The translations under genes and the position numbers were made by a program. The notes beneath the pieces are model-generated. The model worked only from the letters and a program-made list of their open reading frames with translations. It was not told where the DNA came from and ran no database searches. This document shows positions 42,004 through 51,511 of a DNA stretch of 64,000 nucleotides, piece by piece. Each line of letters starts with the position of its first letter. Within the stretch, counting starts at the first letter, position 1. The stretch lies in assembly GCA_046732895.1 (NCBI GenBank), contig JBKPNZ010000059.1:1-64000 (forward strand). Direction: 5' to 3'. This DNA is from JBKPNZ01 sp046732895. GTDB taxonomy: Bacteria; Actinomycetota; Thermoleophilia; Solirubrobacterales; 70-9.

Positions 42004-43317
42004 GTGCGCGTGCAGACCAAGCGGCTGATCGCCCTGATCCTCGGTGCCGCCCTCATCATCGTGCTGGCGGCCTTTGCGATCTCCGGCGATCTTGGTGAGC
42101 CCTCGATTCCGGACGGCGACGTCGCGGTGGTCCAGGACGCTCCGGACGGCAACATCACGATGGACCAGTACCAGACGGGCCTCGAGCAGGCGGCGTTCAA
42201 TCTCAACCTGAAGCAGCCTCCTCCCGAGAGCGATCCGCAGTTCGCCCAGGTCAAGCAGTCGGCGCTCTCGAATCTGATCCAGACCCGCTGGGTCGAGGGG
42301 GAGGCCCAGGAGCGTGGGATCACAATCACTGATCGCGACATCGACCAGAGCCTCGATCAGATCATCCAGCAGCAGCTCGGCGGGAAGAAGGGCTACCAGA
42401 AGTTCATCAAGACCTCGCCGTTCGACGCCGACGCCGTGCGCGAGGTCGCGCGGCTCAGCGTCCTCTCACAGCGGATCCAGGCCGAGGCGCTGCCGAAGAA
42501 CCCGCCCTCGGTCTCGGATTCCGAGGTCCAGGACTTCTACGACGCGAACATCGACCAGTTCAAGACGCCGGCCCAGCGCGACGTCCGCGAGATCCTGAAC
42601 AAGGATCAGGCCGAGGTCGAGAAGGCGAAGGCGGCGCTGGAGCAGGACGACTCGGCCGCGAATTGGAAGAAGGTCGCGGCGAAGTACTCGACCGACGACG
42701 CGACGAAGAGCCAGGGCGGGTTGCGGCAGGGCGTTGTGGCCGGTCAGAGCGAGCAGGCGCTCGACGAGCAGATCTTCCAGGCGCCGGTGGGCCAGCTCGT
42801 CGGACCCTTCAAGGGCCAGGCCGGCTACTACCTGATCGAGGTCGAGAAGGCGACACCGGAGCAGACTCAGCCGCTCGACGACCAGCTCAAGCAGCAGATC
42901 ACCCAGCAGCTCCAGCAGGGGCTTCAGACGCAGGCCCAGACCAACTTCCGCGACAACTTCATCTCGAAGTGGACCTCGCGAACCTTCTGCGCTGATGACT
43001 TCATCACCGACCTGTGCGCGAACGCCGAGCCGCCGGCCGACACCTGCCCGATCGACGATCCCAGCGAGCGTGAGCAGGCCGACCCGGACACGCTCTCCCA
43101 AGGATGTGAGGCGCCGGTGACCCCGCGGGCGGTCGTCGACCCGGGCACCGCGCAGGTGTTCCCGGGCGGCCAGGCTCCGGTGAAGCCGCAGGGTGTGCAG
43201 ACCGGCGCTGCGCCGGCGCAACCCACGACCCCGGGCCTGCCGATCGGTCCCAGTGGGGCGCCGACACCGGGCGGCACGGCGCCGCCCGCCCAGAGCACGC
43301 CGCCCACGGGCGGCTGA
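42004..43317 (+). CDS. Membrane-anchored parvulin-type peptidyl-prolyl isomerase
   Basis: 437 residues, GTG start. N-terminal anchor RLIALILGAALIIVLAAFAI without lipobox cysteine, then a SurA/PrsA-like N-domain (about 45-170). A parvulin domain follows (about 185-290: AQRDVREILNKDQ, KYSTDDATKSQGG, APVGQLVGPFKGQAGYYLIEV). The final 80 residues have four Cys, then Pro/Gly/Thr-rich sequence. Predicted extracytoplasmic chaperone or isomerase for exported proteins. It lies between mfd and mazG, like the corresponding interval in other Gram-positives. Confidence 0.88.
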   Translation: MRVQTKRLIALILGAALIIVLAAFAISGDLGEPSIPDGDVAVVQDAPDGNITMDQYQTGLEQAAFNLNLKQPPPESDPQFAQVKQSALSNLIQTRWVEGEAQERGITITDRDIDQSLDQIIQQQLGGKKGYQKFIKTSPFDADAVREVARLSVLSQRIQAEALPKNPPSVSDSEVQDFYDANIDQFKTPAQRDVREILNKDQAEVEKAKAALEQDDSAANWKKVAAKYSTDDATKSQGGLRQGVVAGQSEQALDEQIFQAPVGQLVGPFKGQAGYYLIEVEKATPEQTQPLDDQLKQQITQQLQQGLQTQAQTNFRDNFISKWTSRTFCADDFITDLCANAEPPADTCPIDDPSEREQADPDTLSQGCEAPVTPRAVVDPGTAQVFPGGQAPVKPQGVQTGAAPAQPTTPGLPIGPSGAPTPGGTAPPAQSTPPTGG

Positions 43318-44032
43318 GCCGATCGCGGCCGACCGCGATCTGGCCCTGAAGGCGCTCGAGCGCCTCGACGAGATCACCCGCCGCCTGCGGCTCGAGTGCC
43401 CGTGGGATCGCGAGCAGGATGAGCGCTCGATCGTCCCGCACACGGTCGAGGAGGCCTACGAGCTCGCCGACGCGGCCGAGCGGGGCGACGACGAGAAGCT
43501 CCTCGACGAGCTCGGCGACGTGCTCTTCCAGATCTACTTCCTCGCCCTCCTGCTCGAGGAGCGGGGCGCGGGCAGCCTTGCCGAGGTCGCCGAGGGCATG
43601 AGCGAGAAGCTCATCCGCCGCCATCCGCACGTCTTCGGGGAGGCGCAGGCCTCCAGGGACCTCAGCACGCCCGGACGCGGAGCGGAGGACGTGCTGAGCA
43701 GTGATGAAGTCCTGCGTAACTGGGACCAGATCAAGCGCGACGTGGAGGGGCGCGGCGCCGGCGAGCCGTTCGCCGACGTCCCGGAGAACCTGCCCGCCCT
43801 CCTCTACGCGCGCAAGATCCAGCGTCGTGCCGCCTCCGCGGGACTTGCCGAGGACGAGCCCGTGGGCGAGCGGCTCGAGGGCGAGGCGCGCGACGCCCCC
43901 GAGCGCTGGGTCGGCGAGACATTGTTTGCGCTCGTAGGCGTCGCCCGGCGCCTCCGAGTCGACCCCGAGCTGGCGCTGAGGGCCGCCGCGGAACGAGCCC
44001 GAGCTGAGGCTCTGGGGCGCGAAAGCCCGTAA
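43253..44032 (+). CDS. mazG: Nucleoside triphosphate pyrophosphohydrolase MazG
   Basis: Homology begins near nt 43340 (LALKALERLDEITRRLR). Between the PPIase stop and that point there is no in-frame ATG, GTG or TTG. The first upstream one is the GTG at 43253, overlapping the PPIase gene by 65 nt and adding an Arg-rich leader; a non-canonical CTG start near 43347 is possible. MazG hydrolyses (d)NTPs to NMP and PPi. Motifs: CPWDREQDERSI, VEEAYELADA (EExxE), LLDELGDVLFQI (ExxD) and KLIRRHPHVFGE; the second half is a diverged repeat ending ARAEALG. yabN occupies this place in B. subtilis. Confidence 0.88.
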   Translation: MGRRHRAARRRPPRARRPRAAEPIAADRDLALKALERLDEITRRLRLECPWDREQDERSIVPHTVEEAYELADAAERGDDEKLLDELGDVLFQIYFLALLLEERGAGSLAEVAEGMSEKLIRRHPHVFGEAQASRDLSTPGRGAEDVLSSDEVLRNWDQIKRDVEGRGAGEPFADVPENLPALLYARKIQRRAASAGLAEDEPVGERLEGEARDAPERWVGETLFALVGVARRLRVDPELALRAAAERARAEALGRESP

Positions 44033-44152
44033 GGCGGCGCCACCCGGCGCCCGCAAGCAGGGGTCGCATCGCGCCAGCGCTTGAGCGCGTGGCAGAATCC
44101 TGCGCCTGCGCGCGCGCCGGCTCCTGACCGTCCCGCGTGCTTGCGACTTCAC

Positions 44153-45436
44153 ATGGGCGCGATCGATCGCATACACGCCCGCCAGATCCTCGACTCCAGG
44201 GGCAACCCGACCGTCGAGGTGGAGGTGGCCCTCGACACCGGCGCAAGCGGGCGCGCGGCCGTGCCTTCAGGCGCATCGACCGGCGAGTTCGAGGCAGCCG
44301 AGCTCCGGGACGGCGGCGAGGCGTGGGGCGGGAAGGGCGTTACGCAGGCGGTCGCGAACGTGAACGGAGCGATCGCGGAGGCGCTGACGGGAGCTCGCGC
44401 CACCGACCAGGGGGCGATCGACCGCACTCTCATCGATCTCGACGGCACACCCAACAAGCAGCGGCTTGGGGCAAACGCCATCCTCGGCGTTTCACTCGCC
44501 GTCGCGCGGGCCGCCGCAGACGAGGCGGGCCAGCCTCTCTACGCCTTCCTGGGAGGCACCGAGGCGAGCGTGTTGCCCGTTCCGATGATGAACGTCCTGA
44601 ACGGTGGCGCGCACGCGGACAACTCCGTCGACCTGCAGGAGTTCATGGTGGTGCCGGCCGGGGCCAGCGGCTACTCCGAAGGACTGCGGATGGGCGTTGA
44701 GGTGTTCCACGCGCTGAAGCGCACCCTGGCGGACCGCGGGCTCGCGACGGCTGTCGGGGACGAGGGTGGCTTCGCCCCGGATCTCGAGTCCAACGAGGCC
44801 GCGCTGGAGGTGCTGGTCACGGGCATCGAGGCCGCCGGCTACCGGCCGGGCGAGGACGTGTTCATCGCCCTCGATCCCGCGACCAGCGAGCTCTATCGGG
44901 AGTCAGACGGCTACTACGTCCTCGAGCACGAAGGTCGTGCCCTCAGTCCCGAGGAGATGGCCGCCTACTGGGCTGGTGTCCGCGAGCGCTATCCAGTCAT
45001 TTCGATCGAGGATGGGATGGCGGAGGAGGACTGGGAGGGCTGGAAGCAGCTCACCGACCGCTTGGGAGATCGCTGCCAGCTCGTCGGCGATGACCTCTTC
45101 GTCACCAACACGGCGCGGCTCCAGCGCGGGATCGACGGCGGGATCGCCAACTCCATCCTGATCAAGGTCAACCAGATCGGCACCCTCACCGAGACCCTCG
45201 AGGCGATCGAGCTGGCCCGCCGGGCCGGCTACACGGCAGTGATGTCCCATCGCTCGGGCGAGACCGAGGACACGACGATCGCGGATCTCGCCGTCGCAAC
45301 GGGTGTGGGGCAGATCAAGACCGGGGCGCCATCGCGCTCTGACCGGGTTGCCAAGTACAACCAGCTGCTGAGAATCGAGGAGGAGCTGGGCCAGCGCGCC
45401 ACCTACCCTGGGCTCGAGGCCTTCGCCGGAAGGTAG
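44153..45436 (+). CDS. eno: Enolase (phosphopyruvate hydratase)
   Basis: 427 residues from the ATG at 44153. Glycolytic conversion of 2-phosphoglycerate to phosphoenolpyruvate. Motifs: ARQILDSRGNPTVEVEV, AVPSGASTGEFEA, LNGGAHADNSVDLQEF, VGDEGGFAPDL with catalytic Glu, LIKVNQIGTLTET with catalytic Lys and MSHRSGETEDTTIADLAV (about residue 364). A 120-nt leader region with CAGAAT at 44094-44099 as a possible -10 precedes it. Followed by divIC/ftsB as in Mycobacterium. Confidence 0.97.
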   Translation: MGAIDRIHARQILDSRGNPTVEVEVALDTGASGRAAVPSGASTGEFEAAELRDGGEAWGGKGVTQAVANVNGAIAEALTGARATDQGAIDRTLIDLDGTPNKQRLGANAILGVSLAVARAAADEAGQPLYAFLGGTEASVLPVPMMNVLNGGAHADNSVDLQEFMVVPAGASGYSEGLRMGVEVFHALKRTLADRGLATAVGDEGGFAPDLESNEAALEVLVTGIEAAGYRPGEDVFIALDPATSELYRESDGYYVLEHEGRALSPEEMAAYWAGVRERYPVISIEDGMAEEDWEGWKQLTDRLGDRCQLVGDDLFVTNTARLQRGIDGGIANSILIKVNQIGTLTETLEAIELARRAGYTAVMSHRSGETEDTTIADLAVATGVGQIKTGAPSRSDRVAKYNQLLRIEEELGQRATYPGLEAFAGR

Positions 45437-45464
45437 CGAGCCGTCGACGGCGAATCGATGAGGC

Positions 45465-45821
45465 GTGACCGCACGCTCGCAGGCCGCCCGTGGCTACCGC
45501 ATGCGACCGGCCCCTCGGCGGGCATCGCGTGGGCGGCCACGCAGCCGCATCCACTGGGACAAGCTGGGTCGCGTTGTCCTCGTGCTCGTCCTGTTCGCGA
45601 TTCTCGTCTCGTACGTGGGCCCGACGCTGAAGTTCGTCGGGTCGTGGCGCGACGCTGGCGCGCAGCGGGCCGAGCTGCGTTCCCTCCAGCAGCAGAACAC
45701 GCGTCTGCGCGAGCGTGCCGCAACGCTTGGCGAGTCCGCTGCCGCCGAGCGGGCCGCGCGCAAGCTCGGCATGGTCTCGGTCGGCGAACGCTCGTATGTG
45801 ATTCGCGGCCTCGGCGACTAG
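45465..45821 (+). CDS. Septum formation initiator (FtsB/DivIC family)
   Basis: 118 residues, GTG start. Basic cytosolic N-terminus (Arg-rich, about 30 residues), one membrane helix (GRVVLVLVLFAILVSYVGP, about 36-54), then a coiled coil (AELRSLQQQNTRLRERAATL) and RKLGMVSVGERSYVI, the motif that follows the coil in DivIC/FtsB. Predicted divisome scaffold protein binding FtsL and FtsQ. Position after eno matches Mycobacterium; position after mazG matches B. subtilis divIC. Confidence 0.9.
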   Translation: MTARSQAARGYRMRPAPRRASRGRPRSRIHWDKLGRVVLVLVLFAILVSYVGPTLKFVGSWRDAGAQRAELRSLQQQNTRLRERAATLGESAAAERAARKLGMVSVGERSYVIRGLGD

Positions 45822-45846
45822 CCGTCTCCCCGGCTGGGACCGCGGC

Positions 45847-48204
45847 GTGAGCGCGCCTGGTGACGAGCGCATCCTGACGGTCGGCGAGTACCTCGGCGGA
45901 GCGGTCCTACTGGCGCTGATCGTCGCGCCGATGGCGTGGGGCGCTTGGCGCGTGCGGGGCCGATTCATGCCGGGGTGGGAGGGCGCTCCGGCACGCCTGG
46001 CCGAGGCCGTGCTCACCGCCGCCGGCCTCATCTGGCTCGCCGAGATTCTCGGCACCTTCGGGTGGTTCGGGGAGTGGCAGATGGTCGTCGCCGCACTCGG
46101 CGGCGGGATCGGGGCGGGCTTGGCTGCCGGGCCCGAGCGCGGGGAGGGCCCGGTGCCACCGGCCCCCTTCCCGGGCACGATCGCCAAGTGGCTCGCGGCC
46201 CTGGCGTGTGCCGCGGTGGCAGCCGGCTGGATGGTCCCGACGCTCTCGAGCCTCGCCGGCGGCATGGATCGAGCCGACACCCTCTGGTACCACATGCCGC
46301 TCGCGGCGCGGTTCGTGCAGACCGGCTCCCTCGACCAGATCTTCTACTTCGACCCGATCTTCTTCGCGTCGTTCTATCCCTCGAACTCCGAGATCTTCCA
46401 TGCGGTCCCGATTCTCACGTTCCACCGGGACATCCTCTCGCCGCTGATCAACATCGGTTGGCTCTCGGTGGGGCTGCTCGCCAGCTGGTGCATCGGGCGG
46501 CCGTACGGGCTCGCTCCGCAGGCACTGCTCGGCGGAGCGATCGCACTGGGGGCGCAGATGCTCGTCGAGTTTCAGGCAGGCGAGGCGCTCAACGACATCA
46601 CCGGGGTCGTGTTCGTGCTCGCCGCCGTTGCGTTGCTCGTCAATGGCTATGCCGCGCGCCGGGTGACCGCGGCCGGTGCCCTGACCGACCCGCCCGCCGA
46701 CGCCGCAGCTGGGGTCGAGGCGGGTGCGGTCACGGGCCGCCTGATCGCAGCCGGGCCGCTGGCCGTGGCCGGGATCGCCGCCGGCGTCGCCGCCGGGATC
46801 AAGCTCTCGTTCCTCGCTCCGGTGGCCGCGCTGACCCTTGGCGTGATCGCGATCGCACCGCGCGGAAGCCGCAGGCGCGTCGCCCTGGTCTGGACGCTGC
46901 CCCTCGTGGCCGCCGGCGCCTACTGGTATCTGCGCAATCTCGCCGCCGTGGGCAACCCCATTCCATTCGTCGCTTCGCTGGGGCCGATCGACCTGCCGGC
47001 TCCGGACCGCGACTTCGAGCTTCGTCCCGACTTCGCGGTCATCCACTACTGGAACGACTTCGACGTCTGGAAGGACTGGTTCATCCCCGGGCTCGATGAG
47101 TCGTTCGGGCTGCTCTGGCCACTGACCCTGGGCGGCATGGTCGGCGGAGCGGCCCTCGCGGTGTGGCGCGGCCGCGAGCCGGTGCTGCGGATGCTCGGTG
47201 CCGTGGTCCTCTTCACCACGCTCGCCTACGTGTTCACCCCCCTGACGGCGGCCGGGGAGGAGGGTGAGCCGATCGCGTTCGTGTGGAACGTCCGGTACAT
47301 CGCCCCGGCGGCCGCCGTGGGGCTGGCGATCTTGCCGTGCATTCCGGCACTGCGTGCGACGCCGCAACGGCGTGCAGTCGTCACCGCCGCCTTGGGCATC
47401 CTGCTCGCGGTCACGGTGGGATCGCTCGTCCAGTGGAAGCAGGGGCACGCAAAGGGCGCGCTCGCCGCCGGCGTCCTCGTGTTCTGTGCCTTCGCCATCG
47501 CCGCCTGGCTGCGCTCGCGGGGCGTGACGTGGGCGGGTGGCCGCCGACGCTTGACGCTCGCCTTGGCGGCTGGAGCCCTGGTGCTCGTGGTCGCCGGCGG
47601 CTACGCCGAGCAGCGGCACTACCTCGAGCATCGCTACGAGAACACGAGCCCCACCCTGAAGCTTGCGGCGGCACTGCGTTTCCCGCGCGACCTGCGCGAT
47701 CAGCGAATCGCCATCGGCGGGATCCGTGGCGTCTTCAACCAGTACCCGTTCTACGGGACCGACCTGTCGAACCACGTGCAGTGGCTCGGGATCAAGGGAC
47801 CCAATGACGCGTGGCTGCGGATCCCGACGTGCTGGCAGTGGCGAACGGAGATCAACGAGGGCGACTACGACTACGTCGTCACGACCTACGATCCGTTCAA
47901 TCCTGGGCGGCTGACCAACACGAAGGAGGCGGTCTGGACGCGTCGCGACCCCGGCGTCACCCAGGTCCTGCGCGACGGCCCCGTCGCGATCTTCAAGGTC
48001 AACCGCGAGCTCAACCCTGCAGGCTGCGCCGGCCTGCCCCGGCTGAGCGCGGCCGAGCTGAATGGCGAGTCCGTGAACGCCCGGCCGTTGGCGAATCAGC
48101 CGCCCGGGACCGGCCCGCGCCATAACGGAGCGACGCGTTCGAATGGGCGCGAGAAGCGCCGCGTGCTCCGGCACGTCCAGCGGCGCGCCGAGCGCAAGGA
48201 CTGA
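45847..48204 (+). CDS. Large GT-C-like polytopic membrane protein
   Basis: 785 residues, GTG start, about 12 or more membrane segments over residues 15-600, then a C-terminal extracytoplasmic part. The first large loop has GMDRADTLWYHMPLAARFVQ and FDPIFFASFYPSNSEIFH, with Asp/His residues where GT-C glycosyltransferases place their catalytic Asp (PMT/ArnT-like). A lipid-phosphate-sugar-dependent glycosyltransferase of the outer face is therefore likely, not proven. Basic C-terminus with Arg/Lys clusters. First gene of the glycan locus; seven nt before the next. Confidence 0.7.
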   Translation: MSAPGDERILTVGEYLGGAVLLALIVAPMAWGAWRVRGRFMPGWEGAPARLAEAVLTAAGLIWLAEILGTFGWFGEWQMVVAALGGGIGAGLAAGPERGEGPVPPAPFPGTIAKWLAALACAAVAAGWMVPTLSSLAGGMDRADTLWYHMPLAARFVQTGSLDQIFYFDPIFFASFYPSNSEIFHAVPILTFHRDILSPLINIGWLSVGLLASWCIGRPYGLAPQALLGGAIALGAQMLVEFQAGEALNDITGVVFVLAAVALLVNGYAARRVTAAGALTDPPADAAAGVEAGAVTGRLIAAGPLAVAGIAAGVAAGIKLSFLAPVAALTLGVIAIAPRGSRRRVALVWTLPLVAAGAYWYLRNLAAVGNPIPFVASLGPIDLPAPDRDFELRPDFAVIHYWNDFDVWKDWFIPGLDESFGLLWPLTLGGMVGGAALAVWRGREPVLRMLGAVVLFTTLAYVFTPLTAAGEEGEPIAFVWNVRYIAPAAAVGLAILPCIPALRATPQRRAVVTAALGILLAVTVGSLVQWKQGHAKGALAAGVLVFCAFAIAAWLRSRGVTWAGGRRRLTLALAAGALVLVVAGGYAEQRHYLEHRYENTSPTLKLAAALRFPRDLRDQRIAIGGIRGVFNQYPFYGTDLSNHVQWLGIKGPNDAWLRIPTCWQWRTEINEGDYDYVVTTYDPFNPGRLTNTKEAVWTRRDPGVTQVLRDGPVAIFKVNRELNPAGCAGLPRLSAAELNGESVNARPLANQPPGTGPRHNGATRSNGREKRRVLRHVQRRAERKD

Positions 48205-48210
48205 CGGGCG

Positions 48211-50529
48211 ATGCCGGCGATCCTGATCACGGCGCTCCTCATCGTCGCCGCCTCGCTCGCGGCCGGGTGGGTTCTGCTCGCGCTGCTCGGTGAGTCGCGG
48301 CCGACACCGCTGGCCGGTGCGGTGGGTTTCGCCGCGCTCACGGTCGCCTGTCCCCTGCTGATCCGCCTGCCCGGCCGGGCAACGACAACTGCCATCCTGC
48401 TGCTCGCCGCGCTGGTGGCGGGCGCGATCGCGGTCCGCCGCCGTCCAGCCCGCGCGCAGGAGCGCGCCCGCGGCGAGTTCACCGTGGCGCTCGCCACCGC
48501 GCTCGTGAGCCTCGCCCTCACCTGTCTGCCGTTCGCGTTCAACGAGCACGTCGGGGTGCTCGGGGAGGGGATCTACACGAACGACCAGGCGGCCCAGCTC
48601 TACTGGACGGACTGGCTCCAGCACGGGTTCGGGCCGGAGCCGAGCGCCGTGCAGTTCGGCTATCCGACCGGGCCTCAGGCCCTCACCGCGACGGCCGCAC
48701 AGGCAACGGGAGTGGAGCTCGACGATGCCTTCAACGGCCTGCTCGTCGCGATTCCCGTGCTGGCCGCCCTGGCAGCCCTCGGGGCCCTGCGCTCGCTGCC
48801 GTCCGCGCGGCGGGTGGCGGTCGCCGTGCTCGTGGGGTTGCCGTACCTGGCGGCGTCGTTCCTGGCCCAGAGCGCGTTCAAGGAGACGGTGATGGCGCTA
48901 CTCGTGCTCGCCTTCGCGGTCGCGCTCGAGCGCGGGACGCTCGCCTCGGCCCGGGCGCGCGTCGGGACCCTTTTGATCCTGCCCGCGGCTGCCTTCTTCA
49001 CCTACAGCGTCCCGGGGCTGGTCTGGTTCGCGGGGATCCTTGCCGTGTGGCTTGCGCTCGAGCTCGCGATGGGCGAGGTCCGCCTGCCCCTGGACGAGTG
49101 GCGCGCGGCTGCACGCGCCCATCGCCGCACGGTGGCCGTGGTGGGAGCCGTCGCCGTCGTCGTCGTCGTGCTTGGCGCGATCCAGGGCTCGGGATTCGTC
49201 AGCAAGATCGGCGACGTGCAGGCCTCGACCGGGCGCCTCTCATCGCCCGTCTGGCCCGGTGAGGCGCTGGGTATTTGGCCGGAGGGTGACTTCAGGATCG
49301 TTCGCGGCGACGTCGGCGGCGCCTACCCGGCGACCCTGATCGGCCTGATCGTGATCGGCGCCGGCGCGGGGCTCGCCTGGCGCCGCCGGCGCTTCGCGCT
49401 GCTGGCCGCGCTGGGCGCGGCTGCGGCCGTGTACGTCGGCGCGCGGTTGTTCGCGAGCATCTACGTCGAGGCGAAGGCGCTTGCGGTTCTCGCTCCCCTC
49501 GTCGCGCTCGTCGCGCTCGGCGAGCTCCTGACGCCCAGCCACAGAGAGCAGGGCGCTGCGCGCACCGTGCGCTGGCGGCTCGTCCTCGGGGCGCTTGCGG
49601 CGGCGGCCTTCGCGGTTTCGACGCTCCTTGCGCTGCGCGCCGCACCCGTGGGGTTCGGTGGGCGCGGAGCCGAGCTCGAGTCGCTGGCGGCCAAGGCGGA
49701 CGGCCAGACCGTCGTGTTCCTGGGAGTCGACCGCTTCGCCGGTTACTGGCTGCGCGACACGCTGGCCGAGAGCCCCGGCGGCTACGTGCCCGCCGAGGTT
49801 CGCGCCCGGCCGGAGAAGATCTGGCAGCAGGGGGACCCCATGGACCTCGACACGCTCACCCCGTCGAAGCTCGACCGCTTCGACTACGCGATCACGACGA
49901 ACGCCGCGTTTCAGAGCACGCCGCCACCCAACGTCGAGGAGGTGGCGCGCACCGACTCGTTCGTGCTCTGGAAGCGCACTGGCAAGACCCCGCCGCAGCG
50001 GGTGCTGAAGGAGGACGGCGATCCGGGTCGCGTGCTCGGCTGCGGCAAGGCCCACGTGGAGGTTCCGCTACCCGCGGTCTCGGCGACCGTCCTCGACGAC
50101 CCGGTCGCCGGGGATCCTCTCGGCTGGAGCATTCCCTCCCCCTTCGACGCGCCGGCGAGCGCCACTCAGAGGCTGGACCTCGCGCCGGGCCGCTGGCAGC
50201 TCTCGCTCCAGTACGCGAGCCAGGTGCCGATCACCGTCGACGCGGGCGGCTCGAGCGTGGAGCTGCCCGCCTCGCTCGACGGCATGTACCTCACGCACCC
50301 GGGGGAGAACTCCTTTTGGGATGCCGGACAGGTTGAGGTGGCCACGAGGGAGCCGACGACCATCACCGTGCGAGCGAGCGAGCCGAGTGCGCTGCAGCGG
50401 GCGCTCGGCGTCGAGCGCAGGGTCTGGCTCGGTCACATCGCGGCGACGCACGGGACGCCCCGCGACGTGCCGATCGCCGACGCCTGCAACGCCTACGTCG
50501 ACCACTACCTACCGGGCGGCCGGGGATAA
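48211..50529 (+). CDS. Second large GT-C-like membrane protein
   Basis: 772 residues, ATG start. About 12 membrane segments (residues 1-480) followed by an extracytoplasmic C-terminal region (about 500-772) with a beta-sandwich-like stretch (LDLAPGRWQLSLQYAS; VDAGGSSVELPASLDG). The first loop has GIYTNDQAAQLYWTDWLQHG and FGYPTGPQALTA, an acidic and aromatic pattern reminiscent of GT-C enzymes. No close family is recognised. It shares layout with the preceding gene and may be its partner. The lack of spacing suggests one operon. Confidence 0.65.
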   Translation: MPAILITALLIVAASLAAGWVLLALLGESRPTPLAGAVGFAALTVACPLLIRLPGRATTTAILLLAALVAGAIAVRRRPARAQERARGEFTVALATALVSLALTCLPFAFNEHVGVLGEGIYTNDQAAQLYWTDWLQHGFGPEPSAVQFGYPTGPQALTATAAQATGVELDDAFNGLLVAIPVLAALAALGALRSLPSARRVAVAVLVGLPYLAASFLAQSAFKETVMALLVLAFAVALERGTLASARARVGTLLILPAAAFFTYSVPGLVWFAGILAVWLALELAMGEVRLPLDEWRAAARAHRRTVAVVGAVAVVVVVLGAIQGSGFVSKIGDVQASTGRLSSPVWPGEALGIWPEGDFRIVRGDVGGAYPATLIGLIVIGAGAGLAWRRRRFALLAALGAAAAVYVGARLFASIYVEAKALAVLAPLVALVALGELLTPSHREQGAARTVRWRLVLGALAAAAFAVSTLLALRAAPVGFGGRGAELESLAAKADGQTVVFLGVDRFAGYWLRDTLAESPGGYVPAEVRARPEKIWQQGDPMDLDTLTPSKLDRFDYAITTNAAFQSTPPPNVEEVARTDSFVLWKRTGKTPPQRVLKEDGDPGRVLGCGKAHVEVPLPAVSATVLDDPVAGDPLGWSIPSPFDAPASATQRLDLAPGRWQLSLQYASQVPITVDAGGSSVELPASLDGMYLTHPGENSFWDAGQVEVATREPTTITVRASEPSALQRALGVERRVWLGHIAATHGTPRDVPIADACNAYVDHYLPGGRG

Positions 50530-50539
50530 CCTCGTTGAC

Positions 50540-51511
50540 GTGACCGGCAAGCTCGTCTTCGTCGGCGGCACGGGCCGCAGCGGCACCCACGTGGTCGCAC
50601 ACCTGCTCGGCCACCATTCGGGCTTTTGCGCCGTCCCCATCGAGTGCCGCTTCCACTGCAACCCGAAGGGCCTTGCCGACGTCGTCGAGGGTAAGGCCAC
50701 GCCGGCTGAGTTCGTCGCCAAGCTGCGGCGCTTCTGGTGGCACCGGGTCCGGCTGGGGGAGCGCGCCACGATCCGGCTCCGCCGCATGGGGGGCGCTCGC
50801 CTTCCGGACGCCGGCCAGAAGGTGCGCGGCCTTCACAAGATCGTTCCCGAGGACCGGTTCGAGGACGCGGTCGGGCGGTTCGAGGAGAAGGCGGCGGGGG
50901 ACGTCGTACGGGCGAGCCGCGACCTCTTCTACGACCTCCTCTGGCCGCTCGCGGAGGAAGCCGGGAAGCCGGCGCTGGTCGAGATGAGCTGCTTCACGGT
51001 CGCCGCGGCGCCTGGTCTCGGCCGCATCTTCCCTGAGGCGCGCTTCGTTCACGCGGTGCGCGACGGGCGGGATTCCGGCTCGTCGAAGGTCTCCAAGCGC
51101 CAGAAGCGCCACCACCCGACCGACGCCAGGTCGGGAGTCGAGTGGTGGGAGGGAAGGCTGAGCCTGGCCGAGGCGGGAGTGCGCGGCCTCGAGGCCTCGG
51201 ACGAGCGCCTCGCGACGATCAGCCTCGATGAGCTCGTGTGGGGTGATCGCGAGGGGTCCTACTCGCACCTCCTCGGGTTCCTCGAGCTCGATGATGAGCC
51301 TGCGATGCGGGCTTTCTTCGACCGGGAGATGAATGCCGGCGCCGCCCACCGCGAGCGCTGGCGCGAGGGCCTCGATGCCGAAGACCAGGCGGCCGTCGAC
51401 ACCGCTTACCGAGCGGCGCTCGATCGCATCGAGCGCGAGGGCTACAGCTGCGCGGCCGTGCTCCGTCGCTCCTACGAGCGCGCTGCTGCGGCGACCGCCG
51501 AGTCGACGTGA
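50540..51511 (+). CDS. Sulfotransferase family protein
   Basis: 323 residues, GTG start 10 nt after the previous stop. The 5'-phosphosulfate loop VFVGGTGRSGTHVVAHLLG lies at residues about 5-23 and the 3'-phosphate-binding motif FVHAVRDGRDSGSS near residue 170. These are PAPS-binding signatures of Sulfotransfer_1/3 proteins. Motif RRFWWHRVRL is shared with the next gene, so the two are paralogues. Predicted cytosolic sulfation of a glycan or lipid acceptor. 4-nt overlap with the next gene. Confidence 0.85.
   Translation: MTGKLVFVGGTGRSGTHVVAHLLGHHSGFCAVPIECRFHCNPKGLADVVEGKATPAEFVAKLRRFWWHRVRLGERATIRLRRMGGARLPDAGQKVRGLHKIVPEDRFEDAVGRFEEKAAGDVVRASRDLFYDLLWPLAEEAGKPALVEMSCFTVAAAPGLGRIFPEARFVHAVRDGRDSGSSKVSKRQKRHHPTDARSGVEWWEGRLSLAEAGVRGLEASDERLATISLDELVWGDREGSYSHLLGFLELDDEPAMRAFFDREMNAGAAHRERWREGLDAEDQAAVDTAYRAALDRIEREGYSCAAVLRRSYERAAAATAEST

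Noticed and set aside
45907..48624. 905-codon open frame on the minus strand
   Set aside because: It is antisense to the two GT-C-like genes. Its translation is low-complexity Arg/Glu/Gly-rich, as expected for shadows in high-GC DNA.
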